Assembly (NCBI GenBank): GCA_023416955.1
Contig: JAEZGM010000023.1
Span: forward strand, 9,019-73,018
Length of the DNA stretch: 64,000 nucleotides
Reading direction: 5' to 3'
Origin: Bacillota bacterium
Lineage (GTDB): Bacteria; Bacillota; Clostridia; Oscillospirales; Acutalibacteraceae
The position numbers were made by a program, and so were the translations under genes. Shown here piece by piece: positions 42,569 to 50,677 of the stretch; position 1 is the stretch's first letter; each line of letters begins with the position of its first letter. The notes under the pieces were generated by a model. It had not been told where the DNA came from. It was given only the letters and a program-made list of their open reading frames with translations, and ran no database searches.

Positions 42569-44254
42569 CTATTTCTTTTTGAAGCTGTCCTTCAGCGAAA
42601 CGGAGCGGTTGAACACCGGGTGCTCCGGCGTGCTGTCGCGATTGTCAGGGCAGAAATAGCCCTGCCGCATGAACTGGAACGATTCGCCCGCTTTGGCCTG
42701 AGCCAAAGACGGCTCCACCTTGCAGCCGGTCAGAACACGCAGGGATTCCGGATTCAGCTCTTCCAAGTAGTCCCCAGCCTCCGGGTCGGGCACGGTGAAC
42801 AGGCTTTCGTACAGGCGGACTTCCGCGTCCAGCGCATTTTTTGCGTCCACCCAGTGAATCGTGCCCTTGATTTTTCTGCCGTCCGGCGTGTTGCCGCCGC
42901 GGGTTTCGGGGTCGTACTCGGCGTAAACCTCAACGATATTTCCCAGCTCGTCCTTTTTGCAGCCGGTGCAGCGCACAATGTAGGTCGTTTTCAGGCGGAC
43001 TTCATTGCCGGGGAACAGTCGGAAATAGCCTTTGAACGGTTCTTCCATAAAATCGTCGCGCTCAATCCAGACTTCGCGGGAAAACGTCACCTTGCGGGTT
43101 CCGTCCTCGGGGCGTTCGGGGTTATTCTCCACCTCAAACTCCTCCGTCAAGTCTTCGGGGTAATTGGTAATGACCAGCTTGACCGGGTCGAGCACCGCCA
43201 TGGTGCGCTGCGCTTTCGCGTTCAGGTCTTCGCGTAGGCAATGCTCCAGAAAACCGTATTCCACTGTGCTGTTGACCTTGGAAACGCCGATGCGGTCGCA
43301 GAAATTGCGAATGGAGGCCGGTGTGTAACCACGGCGGCGCAGGCCGCAGAGCGTAGGCATACGCGGGTCGTCCCAGCCGCTGACATAATTATTTTCCACC
43401 AGCGTGCGCAGCTTGCGCTTGCTCATGACGGTATTGTTGATGCCCAGACGGGCAAACTCAATCTGGCGCGGCTTCGCGGGAACGTCAATATTGTTGATGA
43501 CCCAATCATACAGCGGACGGTGGTCCTCAAACTCCAGCGAGCAGAGCGAATGCGTAATGCCCTCCAGCGCGTCCTCAATCGGGTGTGCGAAATCGTACAT
43601 TGGGTAAATGCACCAGGTGTCGCCGGTACGGTGATGATGCATATGATTGATACGGTAAATGACGGGGTCGCGCATATTAAAGTTGCCGGAAGCAAGGTCG
43701 ATTTTCGCGCGCAGCGTCATACGACCGTCGTCAAACTCCCCGTTCTTCATGCGCTCAAACAAATCAAGACTTTCTTCTGTCGGGCGGTCACGGTACGGGC
43801 TGACCGCAGGATGGGTCAGGTCGCCCCGGTTTTCCTTCATCTGTTCCGGCGTCATCTCACAGACATAAGCAAGTCCCTTTTGAATGAGGTCCTTTGCAAA
43901 TCCGTACATCTTCGGAAAATAGTCGGAAGCATAATAGAAACGGTCGTCCCATGAAAAGCCAAGCCAGCGGATATCCTCCTGAATGGCGTCGACATACTCC
44001 GTATCTTCCTTCGTGGGGTTTGTATCGTCCATGCGTAGGTTCGTAATGCCGCCGAATTTTTCAGCGGTTCCGAAATCGATGCAGATTGCCTTTGCGTGAC
44101 CGATATGCAGGTAGCCGTTCGGCTCCGGCGGAAAACGGGTGTGCACTTTTTTGCCTTCAAAGCGTCCGCCCGGCGCAACATCCTCTTCCACAAAGGTGTG
44201 AATAAAATTGCCCGAGCCTTCGCCGTTTTCTCCCTTGATCATTTCTTCGCTCAT
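42569..44254 (-). CDS. glnS: Glutaminyl-tRNA synthetase
   Basis: The 561-residue class I synthetase charges tRNA-Gln. It has HTRFPPEPNGYLHIGHAKAI (HIGH motif), FDG-type YDFAHPIEDALEGITHSLC, and the KMSKS variant VMSKRKL, then a two-barrel anticodon-binding region. It starts 12 bases after gltX, with GGAGCGG upstream, so both share a message. Most Firmicutes lack GlnRS and make Gln-tRNA by amidating Glu-tRNA; a GlnRS here is not universal and was probably gained in this lineage. Confidence 0.95.
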   Translation of the reverse strand: MSEEMIKGENGEGSGNFIHTFVEEDVAPGGRFEGKKVHTRFPPEPNGYLHIGHAKAICIDFGTAEKFGGITNLRMDDTNPTKEDTEYVDAIQEDIRWLGFSWDDRFYYASDYFPKMYGFAKDLIQKGLAYVCEMTPEQMKENRGDLTHPAVSPYRDRPTEESLDLFERMKNGEFDDGRMTLRAKIDLASGNFNMRDPVIYRINHMHHHRTGDTWCIYPMYDFAHPIEDALEGITHSLCSLEFEDHRPLYDWVINNIDVPAKPRQIEFARLGINNTVMSKRKLRTLVENNYVSGWDDPRMPTLCGLRRRGYTPASIRNFCDRIGVSKVNSTVEYGFLEHCLREDLNAKAQRTMAVLDPVKLVITNYPEDLTEEFEVENNPERPEDGTRKVTFSREVWIERDDFMEEPFKGYFRLFPGNEVRLKTTYIVRCTGCKKDELGNIVEVYAEYDPETRGGNTPDGRKIKGTIHWVDAKNALDAEVRLYESLFTVPDPEAGDYLEELNPESLRVLTGCKVEPSLAQAKAGESFQFMRQGYFCPDNRDSTPEHPVFNRSVSLKDSFKKK

Positions 44255-44266
44255 TTTGTCCGCTCC

Positions 44267-45727
44267 TTACGCCCTTAATTTCTCAAGCCCAATGATTAAC
44301 CGCCGCAGGGATTCGTCTTTGCCCAGAATCGCAAGAATTTCAATCGCACCGCCCGGCGTTACCAGCATACCCGCCGCCGCAATACGGACAGGCCAAAGCA
44401 GCGTGCCGTTTTTCACTTCCAGCTGCTGTGCGAGCGCCATCAATGTTTCGTGCAGCGGTTCAACCGTCCAGTCGGAAACGGCAGTCAGCGCTTCAATCGC
44501 CGCGACCAGCATCTGCTGTGAGTTTTCCGGATTTGTTTTGCTTTTTTTATTCACAAAGAAGTCGGCTTCGTAATCCGGCAGTTCTTTCAGGAATGCGATC
44601 ATTTCGGGAATTTGAGTCAGCTTTGTCACGCGCGGCTGCAAAATAGAAGCCAGCACCGGCCAGTTCAGCTCCTGCTCCGGGAAAACCTCTTTAAAATACG
44701 GCATGGCAACGGAGATAAACTCCTCCTGCGACATGGCACGGAGATATTCCCCGTTGAACCAGGTCAGCTTGTCGTAATCAAAAACAGCCGGCGATTTGCT
44801 GATGCCGTCAATGGAGAAATTCTCCACCAGTTCCGGCAGCGTGAACAGCTCGCGGTTCTCTTTCGGGCACCAGCCGAGAAGCGCTATGTAGTTCACGATC
44901 GTCTGGGGCAGATAGCCTTCTTGAATCAAATCGGCAAAGCCGGTGGAGCCGTGGCGCTTCGACAGCTTCGATACCGTTCCGTCCTCGTTTTTGCCCATAA
45001 TCAGCGGCAAATGGACATAGGTCGGAATTTCCCAGCCAAAGGCCTCATAGAGTAGATTGTATTTCGGTGTGGAAGAAAGATATTCACTCCCTCTTACCAC
45101 ATGCGTAATATGCATCAAATGGTCGTCAATGACGTTCGCGAAATTATAGGTTGGGTAGCCGTCAGACTTCACCAGAATCTGATCCTCCAGCTCCTTATTC
45201 TCAATGGTAATGGAACCATATACTGAATCCTCAAAGGTAGTCGAACCCTCCAGCGGCATTTTCTGCCGGATAACATACGGCGTATTGGCGGCGAGCAGGC
45301 GCTCGACCTCCTCCTGCGGCAAATCGCGGCAGTGGCGGTCGTAGCCGCCGAATTCGCCTTCCCCGGTGTGCAGGGATTCCAGCCGCTCTCTCGTGCAGAA
45401 GCAGTAATAAGCCTTTCCCTCGCGGACAAGCTGCTGCGCGTAGGGCAGGTAAGTATTTTTGCGCTCACTCTGCACATAAGGGCCGAATTCGCCGCCGACG
45501 TCCGGGCCTTCATCGTGCTTCAAGCCAACTTGCTCCAGCGTGCGGTAAATTACATTGACCGCACCTTCTACAAGACGTTCCTGGTCAGTGTCCTCAATAC
45601 GGAGGATAAAAGTGCCCCCCAGCGACTTTGCAATCAAATATTCGTATAACGCGGTACGCAGATTACCGACGTGCATAAAGCCCGTCGGGCTGGGCGCAAA
45701 CCTCGTCCTGACTGTTTTTTCCTGCAT
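44267..45727 (-). CDS. gltX: Glutamyl-tRNA synthetase
   Basis: The 486-residue class I enzyme has TRFAPSPTGFMHVGNLRTAL (HIGH variant HVGN), EDTDQERLVEGAV, and the KMSKS variant KLSKRHG. The C-terminal anticodon-binding domain is of the bacterial helical type. With glnS next door, it can be the discriminating form that charges only tRNA-Glu. A CysCys zinc segment near YYCFCTRERL is visible. Confidence 0.96.
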   Translation of the reverse strand: MQEKTVRTRFAPSPTGFMHVGNLRTALYEYLIAKSLGGTFILRIEDTDQERLVEGAVNVIYRTLEQVGLKHDEGPDVGGEFGPYVQSERKNTYLPYAQQLVREGKAYYCFCTRERLESLHTGEGEFGGYDRHCRDLPQEEVERLLAANTPYVIRQKMPLEGSTTFEDSVYGSITIENKELEDQILVKSDGYPTYNFANVIDDHLMHITHVVRGSEYLSSTPKYNLLYEAFGWEIPTYVHLPLIMGKNEDGTVSKLSKRHGSTGFADLIQEGYLPQTIVNYIALLGWCPKENRELFTLPELVENFSIDGISKSPAVFDYDKLTWFNGEYLRAMSQEEFISVAMPYFKEVFPEQELNWPVLASILQPRVTKLTQIPEMIAFLKELPDYEADFFVNKKSKTNPENSQQMLVAAIEALTAVSDWTVEPLHETLMALAQQLEVKNGTLLWPVRIAAAGMLVTPGGAIEILAILGKDESLRRLIIGLEKLRA

Positions 45728-45785
45728 TGCGATACCCCTCTCAGCGATTTATTGCACGGCCAGCCGCATGCGGCAAAATACCGGC

Positions 45786-45848
45786 CAAATTCAAACTGGT
45801 TCAAAACCCCCGCTTCCGCGGGGGTTTTGAACCGTAATCGCTTTTTAT
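45786..45848. repeat. Strong hairpin, partial copy of the E5 repeat
   Basis: GGTTCAAAACCCCCGC-ttcc-GCGGGGGTTTTGAACC is a perfect 16-bp stem (45798-45833). The left flank CAAATTCAAACTGGTT and right flank TTGAACCGTAATCG match the right half of the repeat at 56761-56890. It also works as a terminator between the VanY gene and gltX. Confidence 0.7.
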
Positions 45849-45882
45849 TATTGATTTATTATACCAAATTGTTCCGCATTAT

Positions 45883-46704
45883 TCAATTGCCGGAACTTTG
45901 ATTTTTCTGCAAATAATCCACATATTCCTCAAGGCACATGTTTTTTTCTTTTATTTTTTCAGCATTTTCCACACCGACGTAACGGTAATGCCACGCCTCA
46001 TACTTAATTTTCGTAATTGACTGCTTGTCCTCAGGATAGCGCAGAATAAATCCGTATTCGGGAGCGTGCTCCACAAGCCAGTTGGAAGCAGGTGTTCCGC
46101 CAAAGCTTTCCGACACCCCGTTCAAATCGATTGCCAGCCCTGTATTGTGCTCGCTGTAGCCCGGTCGTGCGACCGAAGATTCCGCCTTAGCCAGCGCTTC
46201 TACTTCGCTTAGTCCGGTCTTGGAGTAATTTTTGATTTCCTGTTCAAACAGCGTTCCCTGCTTTTCGGGGCTGCGGTAAGCGGAGGAAATCCAAAGCGTA
46301 ATGCCGTCCTTTTTCGCCGCGTCCCTCATTTGCTGGTACGGTTTGATAATCCGAGAATCAATGTCAATACCCATTTCATGCACAATGGTATGCTGATAAT
46401 CATCCGGCATTTTGTGGTCGAAATTCACCAGCACCAGACGCCAGTCATCCGGCTGCTGAAACTGAGCCACTGCCTGTACGGCAGAACTCGCGTCGCCGGA
46501 GCCCAAACCGGAGGATACCGCGGATGCTGCGGCAGAGCTCGCGGTACTTTGAACCGTCTGAGAAGACGGCTTGTCCGTATGCTTGATATCCACCGTATGA
46601 AAAGCTGCTACAAAAGCCGCTGTCGCCGCCGTTAACAGCACAAAACTGCCCAATAAGACTCCCGCAGCGGAGGTTGATCTGCGAACCTTACGTTTTTTAT
46701 TCAT
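45883..46704 (-). CDS. VanY-type D-alanyl-D-alanine carboxypeptidase (M15B)
   Basis: The 273-residue protein has an N-terminal membrane anchor (about residues 15-38) and a Ser/Thr-rich linker to about residue 72. The zinc peptidase domain shows WISSAYRSPEKQGTLFEQEI, the ligands in GYSEHNTGLAIDLNGVS (SxHxxGxAxD), and IKYEAWHYRYVG with the final EXWH motif. It trims the terminal D-Ala of peptidoglycan stems. It is a single gene; no vanR/S-like regulators are adjacent, so a housekeeping role is more likely than vancomycin resistance. Confidence 0.92.
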   Translation of the reverse strand: MNKKRKVRRSTSAAGVLLGSFVLLTAATAAFVAAFHTVDIKHTDKPSSQTVQSTASSAAASAVSSGLGSGDASSAVQAVAQFQQPDDWRLVLVNFDHKMPDDYQHTIVHEMGIDIDSRIIKPYQQMRDAAKKDGITLWISSAYRSPEKQGTLFEQEIKNYSKTGLSEVEALAKAESSVARPGYSEHNTGLAIDLNGVSESFGGTPASNWLVEHAPEYGFILRYPEDKQSITKIKYEAWHYRYVGVENAEKIKEKNMCLEEYVDYLQKNQSSGN

Positions 46705-46782
46705 CAATTTTATTCATCACCGCCAAACAATTTAATAAGCTCATTATAATACTTTAAAAGAGCGTCGTTCCACCGTTTGATT

Positions 46783-46811
46783 TTGGCAATTAGCGGATTA
46801 AAACGTATTAT
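46783..46811 (+). promoter_or_regulatory. Promoter of the repeat-rich leader
   Basis: TTGGCA, 17 bases, TATTAT. Transcription would run through the repeats at 46841-47055 to the small protein at 47086. Confidence 0.55.
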
Positions 46812-46840
46812 AGTATTATATCATATTGCTAACCTTCCGG

Positions 46841-47055
46841 GAATTTGCGTCGACGCGAAGCGACGAGAAGGGCTGTGCCCCGATAGCAAATTCTCAATGG
46901 CTCAAACCGTAGGTTTGAGACTATTATATCATAAATTCCAATACTCCAAACCATTGGGTTCGGACTGCCATTCAAATTTGCGCGGACGCGAAGCAGCGAG
47001 AGGAGCGGTACCCGGCAAATTTCCAATACCTCAAGCTGAGAGATTTGAGACTATA
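46841..47055 (+). repeat. Degenerate tandem hairpin units (E4) in a leader
   Basis: Unit A (46841-46925) has GAATTTGC ... GCAAATTC, then CTCAAACC-gta-GGTTTGAG and ACTAT. Unit B (46971-47055) has CAAATTTG, GACGCGAAGCAGCGAGAGG, GGCAAATTTC, then CTCAAG ... TTTGAGACTAT. The shared core is GACGCGAAGC. The middle stretch (46932-46965) is a weaker third copy of the second hairpin. Confidence 0.65.
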
Positions 47056-47085
47056 TTCCAAAGGAATCGATTGTGGGGAATACCT

Positions 47086-47265
47086 ATGAATAAATGCGAC
47101 GGCTCTGCGTTGGCTGCTGCCGCAACTGCAATTGCAATTTCCATTGCCGACCGCGTCAGTGCGGATGAGGCAAATATATTATCCGCGTTTTTCAATGTAA
47201 TAGGGGATCAGTTGGCACTGATCGCGGCGACAGAAGTCAGCGGCAACGACCACGCAAAGGATTAA
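47086..47265 (+). CDS. Small Ala-rich protein of unknown function
   Basis: The 59-residue protein starts MNKCDGSALAAAATAIAIS, with GGGGAA before the ATG. It is amphipathic to hydrophobic (residues 8-22), followed by RVSADEANILSAFFNVIGD and a polar tail. It resembles the very small proteins of the DUF6774 kind found in Clostridia (Cys near the N-terminus, alanine helix, ILxxxFxxxGDxL pattern), but I am not certain. A terminator follows. Confidence 0.65.
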   Translation: MNKCDGSALAAAATAIAISIADRVSADEANILSAFFNVIGDQLALIAATEVSGNDHAKD

Positions 47266-47331
47266 AATCCTGTTCAAATATTATACGCCGTTTTCTTCGC
47301 CGAATTCATGCAAAAAGGATTTGAAACGAAC

Positions 47332-47375
47332 ACCCCCAACCGCCGGACTTATCATCCTGTGGTTGGGGGTTTATT
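47332..47375 (+). terminator. Terminator after the small Ala-rich protein
   Basis: ACCCCCAACC pairs with GGTTGGGGGT around a 19-base loop and is followed by TTATT. Confidence 0.75.
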
Positions 47376-47395
47376 GATTACTGATTTACGGAATT

Positions 47396-47917
47396 TCAGT
47401 GGTAAAAAAGCACCAGCATGGCAGTGGCAATTCCAAAGCCAAACAGGCTCCCCGCCAATACGTCGCTCGGGTAATGTACAAACAGATACAGGCGCGAATA
47501 TGAAATCAGTACGGCCAGAATAAACGCACAGATACCCAAGTTTAAGTTGGCACTCGAAATCACCAGTGCCGCCGCAAAGGACGACATGGTATGCCCGGAC
47601 GGAAAAGAATAGTCCATCGGGCAAGGTACGAGCAGCGGAACCTCAGGCGCAATGTGACACGGTCGCGGCCTCGCTACCAGCGGTTTCAACAGCAGGTTGG
47701 TCAAAAGCCCGCACACCGCCAGAGTCAGAAATAAAATCAGGCCCGCTTTGCGGTACATCCGCAACCGAAGAAAAACAACCGTCACAATGGCCCAGATAAA
47801 ACCACAGGTGCCAAGCGAAGTGATGGCCGGCATAATCCGATCCAGCGCGGCGCATCTCATCCGCCTTTGTATCAGTGACAACAGTTTATTATCCACATTG
47901 TAAATGGATTCAATCAT
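47396..47917 (-). CDS. PAP2 family membrane phosphatase
   Basis: The 173-residue membrane protein has about five helices and the three acid-phosphatase motifs: KPLVARPRP (KxxxxxxRP), PSGHT, and SRLYLFVHYPSDVLAG (SRxxxxxHxxxD). Members dephosphorylate undecaprenyl pyrophosphate or phosphatidate. Either would fit; UppP-like recycling of the wall lipid carrier is a reasonable guess. Confidence 0.9.
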   Translation of the reverse strand: MIESIYNVDNKLLSLIQRRMRCAALDRIMPAITSLGTCGFIWAIVTVVFLRLRMYRKAGLILFLTLAVCGLLTNLLLKPLVARPRPCHIAPEVPLLVPCPMDYSFPSGHTMSSFAAALVISSANLNLGICAFILAVLISYSRLYLFVHYPSDVLAGSLFGFGIATAMLVLFYH

Positions 47918-47990
47918 TCACATATCCCCCTATGAACTGAAGCCAGAATCACTCAAATTTATCATAACATATAAATGTTAAATCTGCATA

Positions 47991-48050
47991 TATAGTCAGT
48001 TAACTTTAGAAAGCATCCAAGAAAATGGAGTTTGGTTCTGTTTTCAAATG
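47991..48050 (+). repeat. 60-bp repeat E3, copy 1
   Basis: This begins TATAGTCAGTTAACTTTAG and ends GGTTCTGTTTTCAAATG. The reverse complement of 52423-52482 matches at 57 of 60 positions. Confidence 0.85.
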
Positions 48051-48100
48051 AACCGATAAAAGAAAAGTCTTCGGCATACCGTAAAATTCTCTGCCCTTAT

Positions 48101-48451
48101 TCAAGCAGCCACACCATAACCGGCTAAAAAACAAAGGATTCCGAGTGCGACCGTAAGAACAACATACAAAACCGCCTTATTCCGCCGCCTTGCGCGCAGC
48201 AGCTGAACCGTATCAAGCGAAAACGTGGAAAATGTGGTAAAAGCACCGCAGAATCCTTCACCAAGAAGGGAGTACCAGTTTCCTCCCAAACGCAGGCCTG
48301 TCAGAATTCCCAGCACCAATGCGCCGGAAATATTGATCAACAGCGTGCCAATCGGAAAGCCGCTGCGGCTCAGCTTCGCAAGAACCTCACCCAATTTGTA
48401 TCGGGCAAGCGCCCCGAAGGCTCCGCCTATAGTAATCAGAAACATAGTCAT
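48101..48451 (-). CDS. crcB: Fluoride channel CrcB/Fluc, second subunit
   Basis: The 116-residue protein has four membrane helices and the Fluc signatures GGAFGALARYKL (N-terminus), GTLLINISGALVLGIL (the conserved Asn) and GFCGAFTTFSTFSLDTV. Fluc channels expel fluoride as dual-topology dimers. It overlaps the previous crcB by four bases (ATGA), typical of heterodimeric pairs in Firmicutes. Confidence 0.94.
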   Translation of the reverse strand: MTMFLITIGGAFGALARYKLGEVLAKLSRSGFPIGTLLINISGALVLGILTGLRLGGNWYSLLGEGFCGAFTTFSTFSLDTVQLLRARRRNKAVLYVVLTVALGILCFLAGYGVAA

Positions 48452-48840
48452 TTGGCGGCGCCTCGCTTCATTCGCTCGGCAGCAAGAATTCCCAGCCAGG
48501 CGGCTGCCAGTCCCAGTAAGAGGGAGACTGACAAATACAGCGCCGCAACCACGATATGCCCGGTGCTATACAGCGTAACCGCTTCTTTGCAAAACGTTGA
48601 AAAAGTTGTGTACCCACCCAAAAACCCTGCGGTTAAACCCGCCCGCAGCCAATCCGGTACTGAAAGGCGCTTCGTGAACAGAATGATTAAAAAGCCAAGC
48701 AGAAAGCTCCCGCTGATATTGATGCCCATAGTCAGGGCAGGCCGGTACAGCACACCGCCCGGCAACGGAATCGACTGCACAAAGTGGCGGCAGAGAGCTC
48801 CAAGCGCCCCGCCGACCCCTACCGAAATTATTTTTTTCAT
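48448..48840 (-). CDS. crcB: Fluoride channel CrcB/Fluc, first subunit
   Basis: The 130-residue partner of the neighbouring crcB shows VGVGGALGALCRHFV, MGINISGSFLLGFLI and GFLGGYTTFSTFCKEAV. The ATG at 48840 has CGGAG upstream; an in-frame codon 87 bases upstream falls in the mobile element and is rejected. No fluoride riboswitch was recognised. The promoter must lie in or beyond the E2 element at 48860-49024. Confidence 0.93.
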   Translation of the reverse strand: MKKIISVGVGGALGALCRHFVQSIPLPGGVLYRPALTMGINISGSFLLGFLIILFTKRLSVPDWLRAGLTAGFLGGYTTFSTFCKEAVTLYSTGHIVVAALYLSVSLLLGLAAAWLGILAAERMKRGAAK

Positions 48841-48859
48841 ATTACTCCGTTCAGTCTCA

Positions 48860-49024
48860 GGGCTTGTTTGTAAAATGGTGAAGGTAGTGCGAATCACTGA
48901 AATATCAGCATAGAACGGTACAATCAAGCGGATCTATTTTGAGTTTAGTTAGATAGAAAAGCAGGGATAAAGACTTGTGTTTATGAGTTTTATTCCGGTG
49001 TTTTTCTTTTTACAAACAAAACCC
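48860..49024 (-). mobile_element. MITE-like element, long form, inverted (E2d)
   Basis: The ends are GGGCTTGTTTGTAAAATGG and CTTTTTACAAACAAAACCC. Read on the minus strand it aligns end to end with the 2939 copy, including GTTCTATGCTGATATTTCAG. It lies 20 bases before the crcB pair. Confidence 0.85.
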
Positions 49025-49154
49025 AGGGAAAATATATAATTACAATTCCGAATTTATTTCCCGGTTTTAGTATTATATCATATGACACTGCTTTTATCAA
49101 TATTTGTGTTTTACTCATTGATAAAGAAATAGGCTGTCGGCAGACATTTTTTGT

Positions 49155-49183
49155 TTTACACAGGTGATTTTTTGTGCTAAAAT
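49155..49183 (+). promoter_or_regulatory. Promoter of the FUSC-HAD gene
   Basis: TTTACA, 17 bases, TAAAAT, about 90 bases before the ATG. Confidence 0.6.
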
Positions 49184-49207
49184 ATGAGCCGTTACCATAA
49201 TCTTCGA

Positions 49208-49232
49208 TTGAAACCGTTTCGGATGGTTTCAA
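49208..49232 (+). promoter_or_regulatory. Palindromic operator-like site in the FUSC-HAD leader
   Basis: TTGAAACC-gtttcggat-GGTTTCAA is a perfect 8-bp inverted repeat with a 9-base centre, about 20 bases downstream of the predicted start of transcription. Confidence 0.55.
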
Positions 49233-49275
49233 ATTTTACTGACATTCATTATGCTGATTATTAAGAGGAATTCAG

Positions 49276-50595
49276 ATGCCAAAAATAGGAATGAGAATCA
49301 TTAAGTCCGCCGTCGCGGTTTTCCTTTGCTTTGCAATTTTTTTACTGCGAGGAAGAGGAATTCCTTTTTACTCCGCTATCGCCGCGATACTCTGTATGCA
49401 GCCGGATGTTCCCAACAGCTGGCGAATCGCCAGAAACCGCATCGTGGGCACTTTCATCGGCGGCGCGTTCGGGCTGGTGTTTCTTCTGGCGGAACAGCGG
49501 CTCTTCCCGCCTCAGTTTCCCATTGTGAAATATACCATGGTCTCAATTATGATTGTGGTGTTAATCTACATTACCATTGTCTTTAAAAAGCCTACCGCTT
49601 CCTATATCACCTGTGTTGTTTTCATGAGCATTACCGTCGCGCATGCCGCGGATATCAACCCCTATCTGTTTGCCTCGGACAGAATCATCGATACCCTCAT
49701 CGGTATTTTTGTTTCCCTTGGCGTAAATATGTTTCACTTGCCAAAGCGCAAGAATGCGCAGCTCCTTCTGGTGAGCGATTTAAACGGGACGCTTACAGAC
49801 AAGGCCGGGCAAATCAGCAGCTACACCAAAGTAAAGCTGAACCAACTGATTCAGAAAGGGGCGCTTGTCAGTGTGGCAAGCCGCAGTTCCCCACCTACCA
49901 TTTTACCGGTTCTGAAAGATCTCAATCTGAAACTGCCGATTATTGTACTGAATGGCGCGGCTCTGTTTGATTTGACTACGAAAAGCTATCTTTACTGTAA
50001 AACGATCCCCTATGCCACCGCCACGGAAGTTTTAGGTGTTTTTCAAAAGCGCGGTCTGAATTGTTTTGTGCATACCATTATAAATGATGTGCTGCACATT
50101 TATTACGGCGACTTCACCAATCCCGTAGAGGAAAATCTGTACCACGGAAGTAAGCTGCACCCGCTGAAAAATTATATTTACGGAGACTTGCCGCAGGGTC
50201 GTGATGTTGTCTTATTGAGGGTTGTAGACACGAAAGATATGATTCAAAGCCTGCATCTGGAAGTCATGCAGCTAAGCTGCCGAGAGCAGATCAGCGCGGA
50301 ATATTATCCCGATGAATCCCATGAAGGATATTATTTTTTGGAAGTCTACCATACGAACGCTTCCAAGGAAAACGCCGTATTTGAACTGAAAAAACGTGTT
50401 TCCGCAAGCCGGGTCGCCACCTTCGGCGACGACAAAAGCGATATGCTGATGCTCAACGACGCGGATTATGGCTATGCGGTAGCAAACGCCAGCGAAGAAT
50501 TAAAAGAAATGGCGCCGAATCTGATTGGCGACCGCGACAGCAACGCGGTGGTCAAAACGATGGAAAAGCTGTTCCATTCCAAAAGACTGATATAA
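49276..50595 (+). CDS. Fusion: ArAE/FUSC membrane domain plus HAD hydrolase-like domain
   Basis: The product is 439 residues. Residues 1-155 hold about five membrane helices with the aromatic-acid-exporter N-terminal pattern (YSAIAAILCMQPDVPNSW, RIVGTFIGGAFGLVF, YITCVVFMSITVAHA). Residues 162-435 are a Cof-type HAD domain: motif I is SDLNGTLTD (Asp168, Asn170), motif II is SVASRSS, and motif IV is TFGDDKSDMLML. The second aspartate of DxDxT, the usual acid-base, is Asn170. Phosphatases need it, so the activity may be lost or changed. FUSC exporters usually have a cytoplasmic C-terminal domain of another type. The ATG has AGAGG upstream. Confidence 0.85.
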   Translation: MPKIGMRIIKSAVAVFLCFAIFLLRGRGIPFYSAIAAILCMQPDVPNSWRIARNRIVGTFIGGAFGLVFLLAEQRLFPPQFPIVKYTMVSIMIVVLIYITIVFKKPTASYITCVVFMSITVAHAADINPYLFASDRIIDTLIGIFVSLGVNMFHLPKRKNAQLLLVSDLNGTLTDKAGQISSYTKVKLNQLIQKGALVSVASRSSPPTILPVLKDLNLKLPIIVLNGAALFDLTTKSYLYCKTIPYATATEVLGVFQKRGLNCFVHTIINDVLHIYYGDFTNPVEENLYHGSKLHPLKNYIYGDLPQGRDVVLLRVVDTKDMIQSLHLEVMQLSCREQISAEYYPDESHEGYYFLEVYHTNASKENAVFELKKRVSASRVATFGDDKSDMLMLNDADYGYAVANASEELKEMAPNLIGDRDSNAVVKTMEKLFHSKRLI

Positions 50596-50609
50596 AACAT
50601 CATATAACG

Positions 50610-50640
50610 AAGGAGCCGGGCAATTTGCCCGGCTCCTTTC
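50610..50640. terminator. Bidirectional terminator after the FUSC-HAD gene
   Basis: AAGGAGCCGGGCAA and TTGCCCGGCTCCTT form a strong GC stem between converging genes. Confidence 0.88.
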
Positions 50641-50677
50641 ACATATAGAAATATTTGACGATCATCACACCTCATGG

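Noticed and set aside
48034..48050. GGTTCTGTTTTCAAATG as an IS6-family terminus
   Set aside because: The first nine bases resemble IS6-type ends, but the conserved block extends past it on the other side and no transposase is present, so the match is not enough.
48841..49275. Fluoride riboswitch before the crcB pair
   Set aside because: No match to the conserved pseudoknot sequence was seen by eye; the space is filled by the E2 element. A covariance-model search would settle it.
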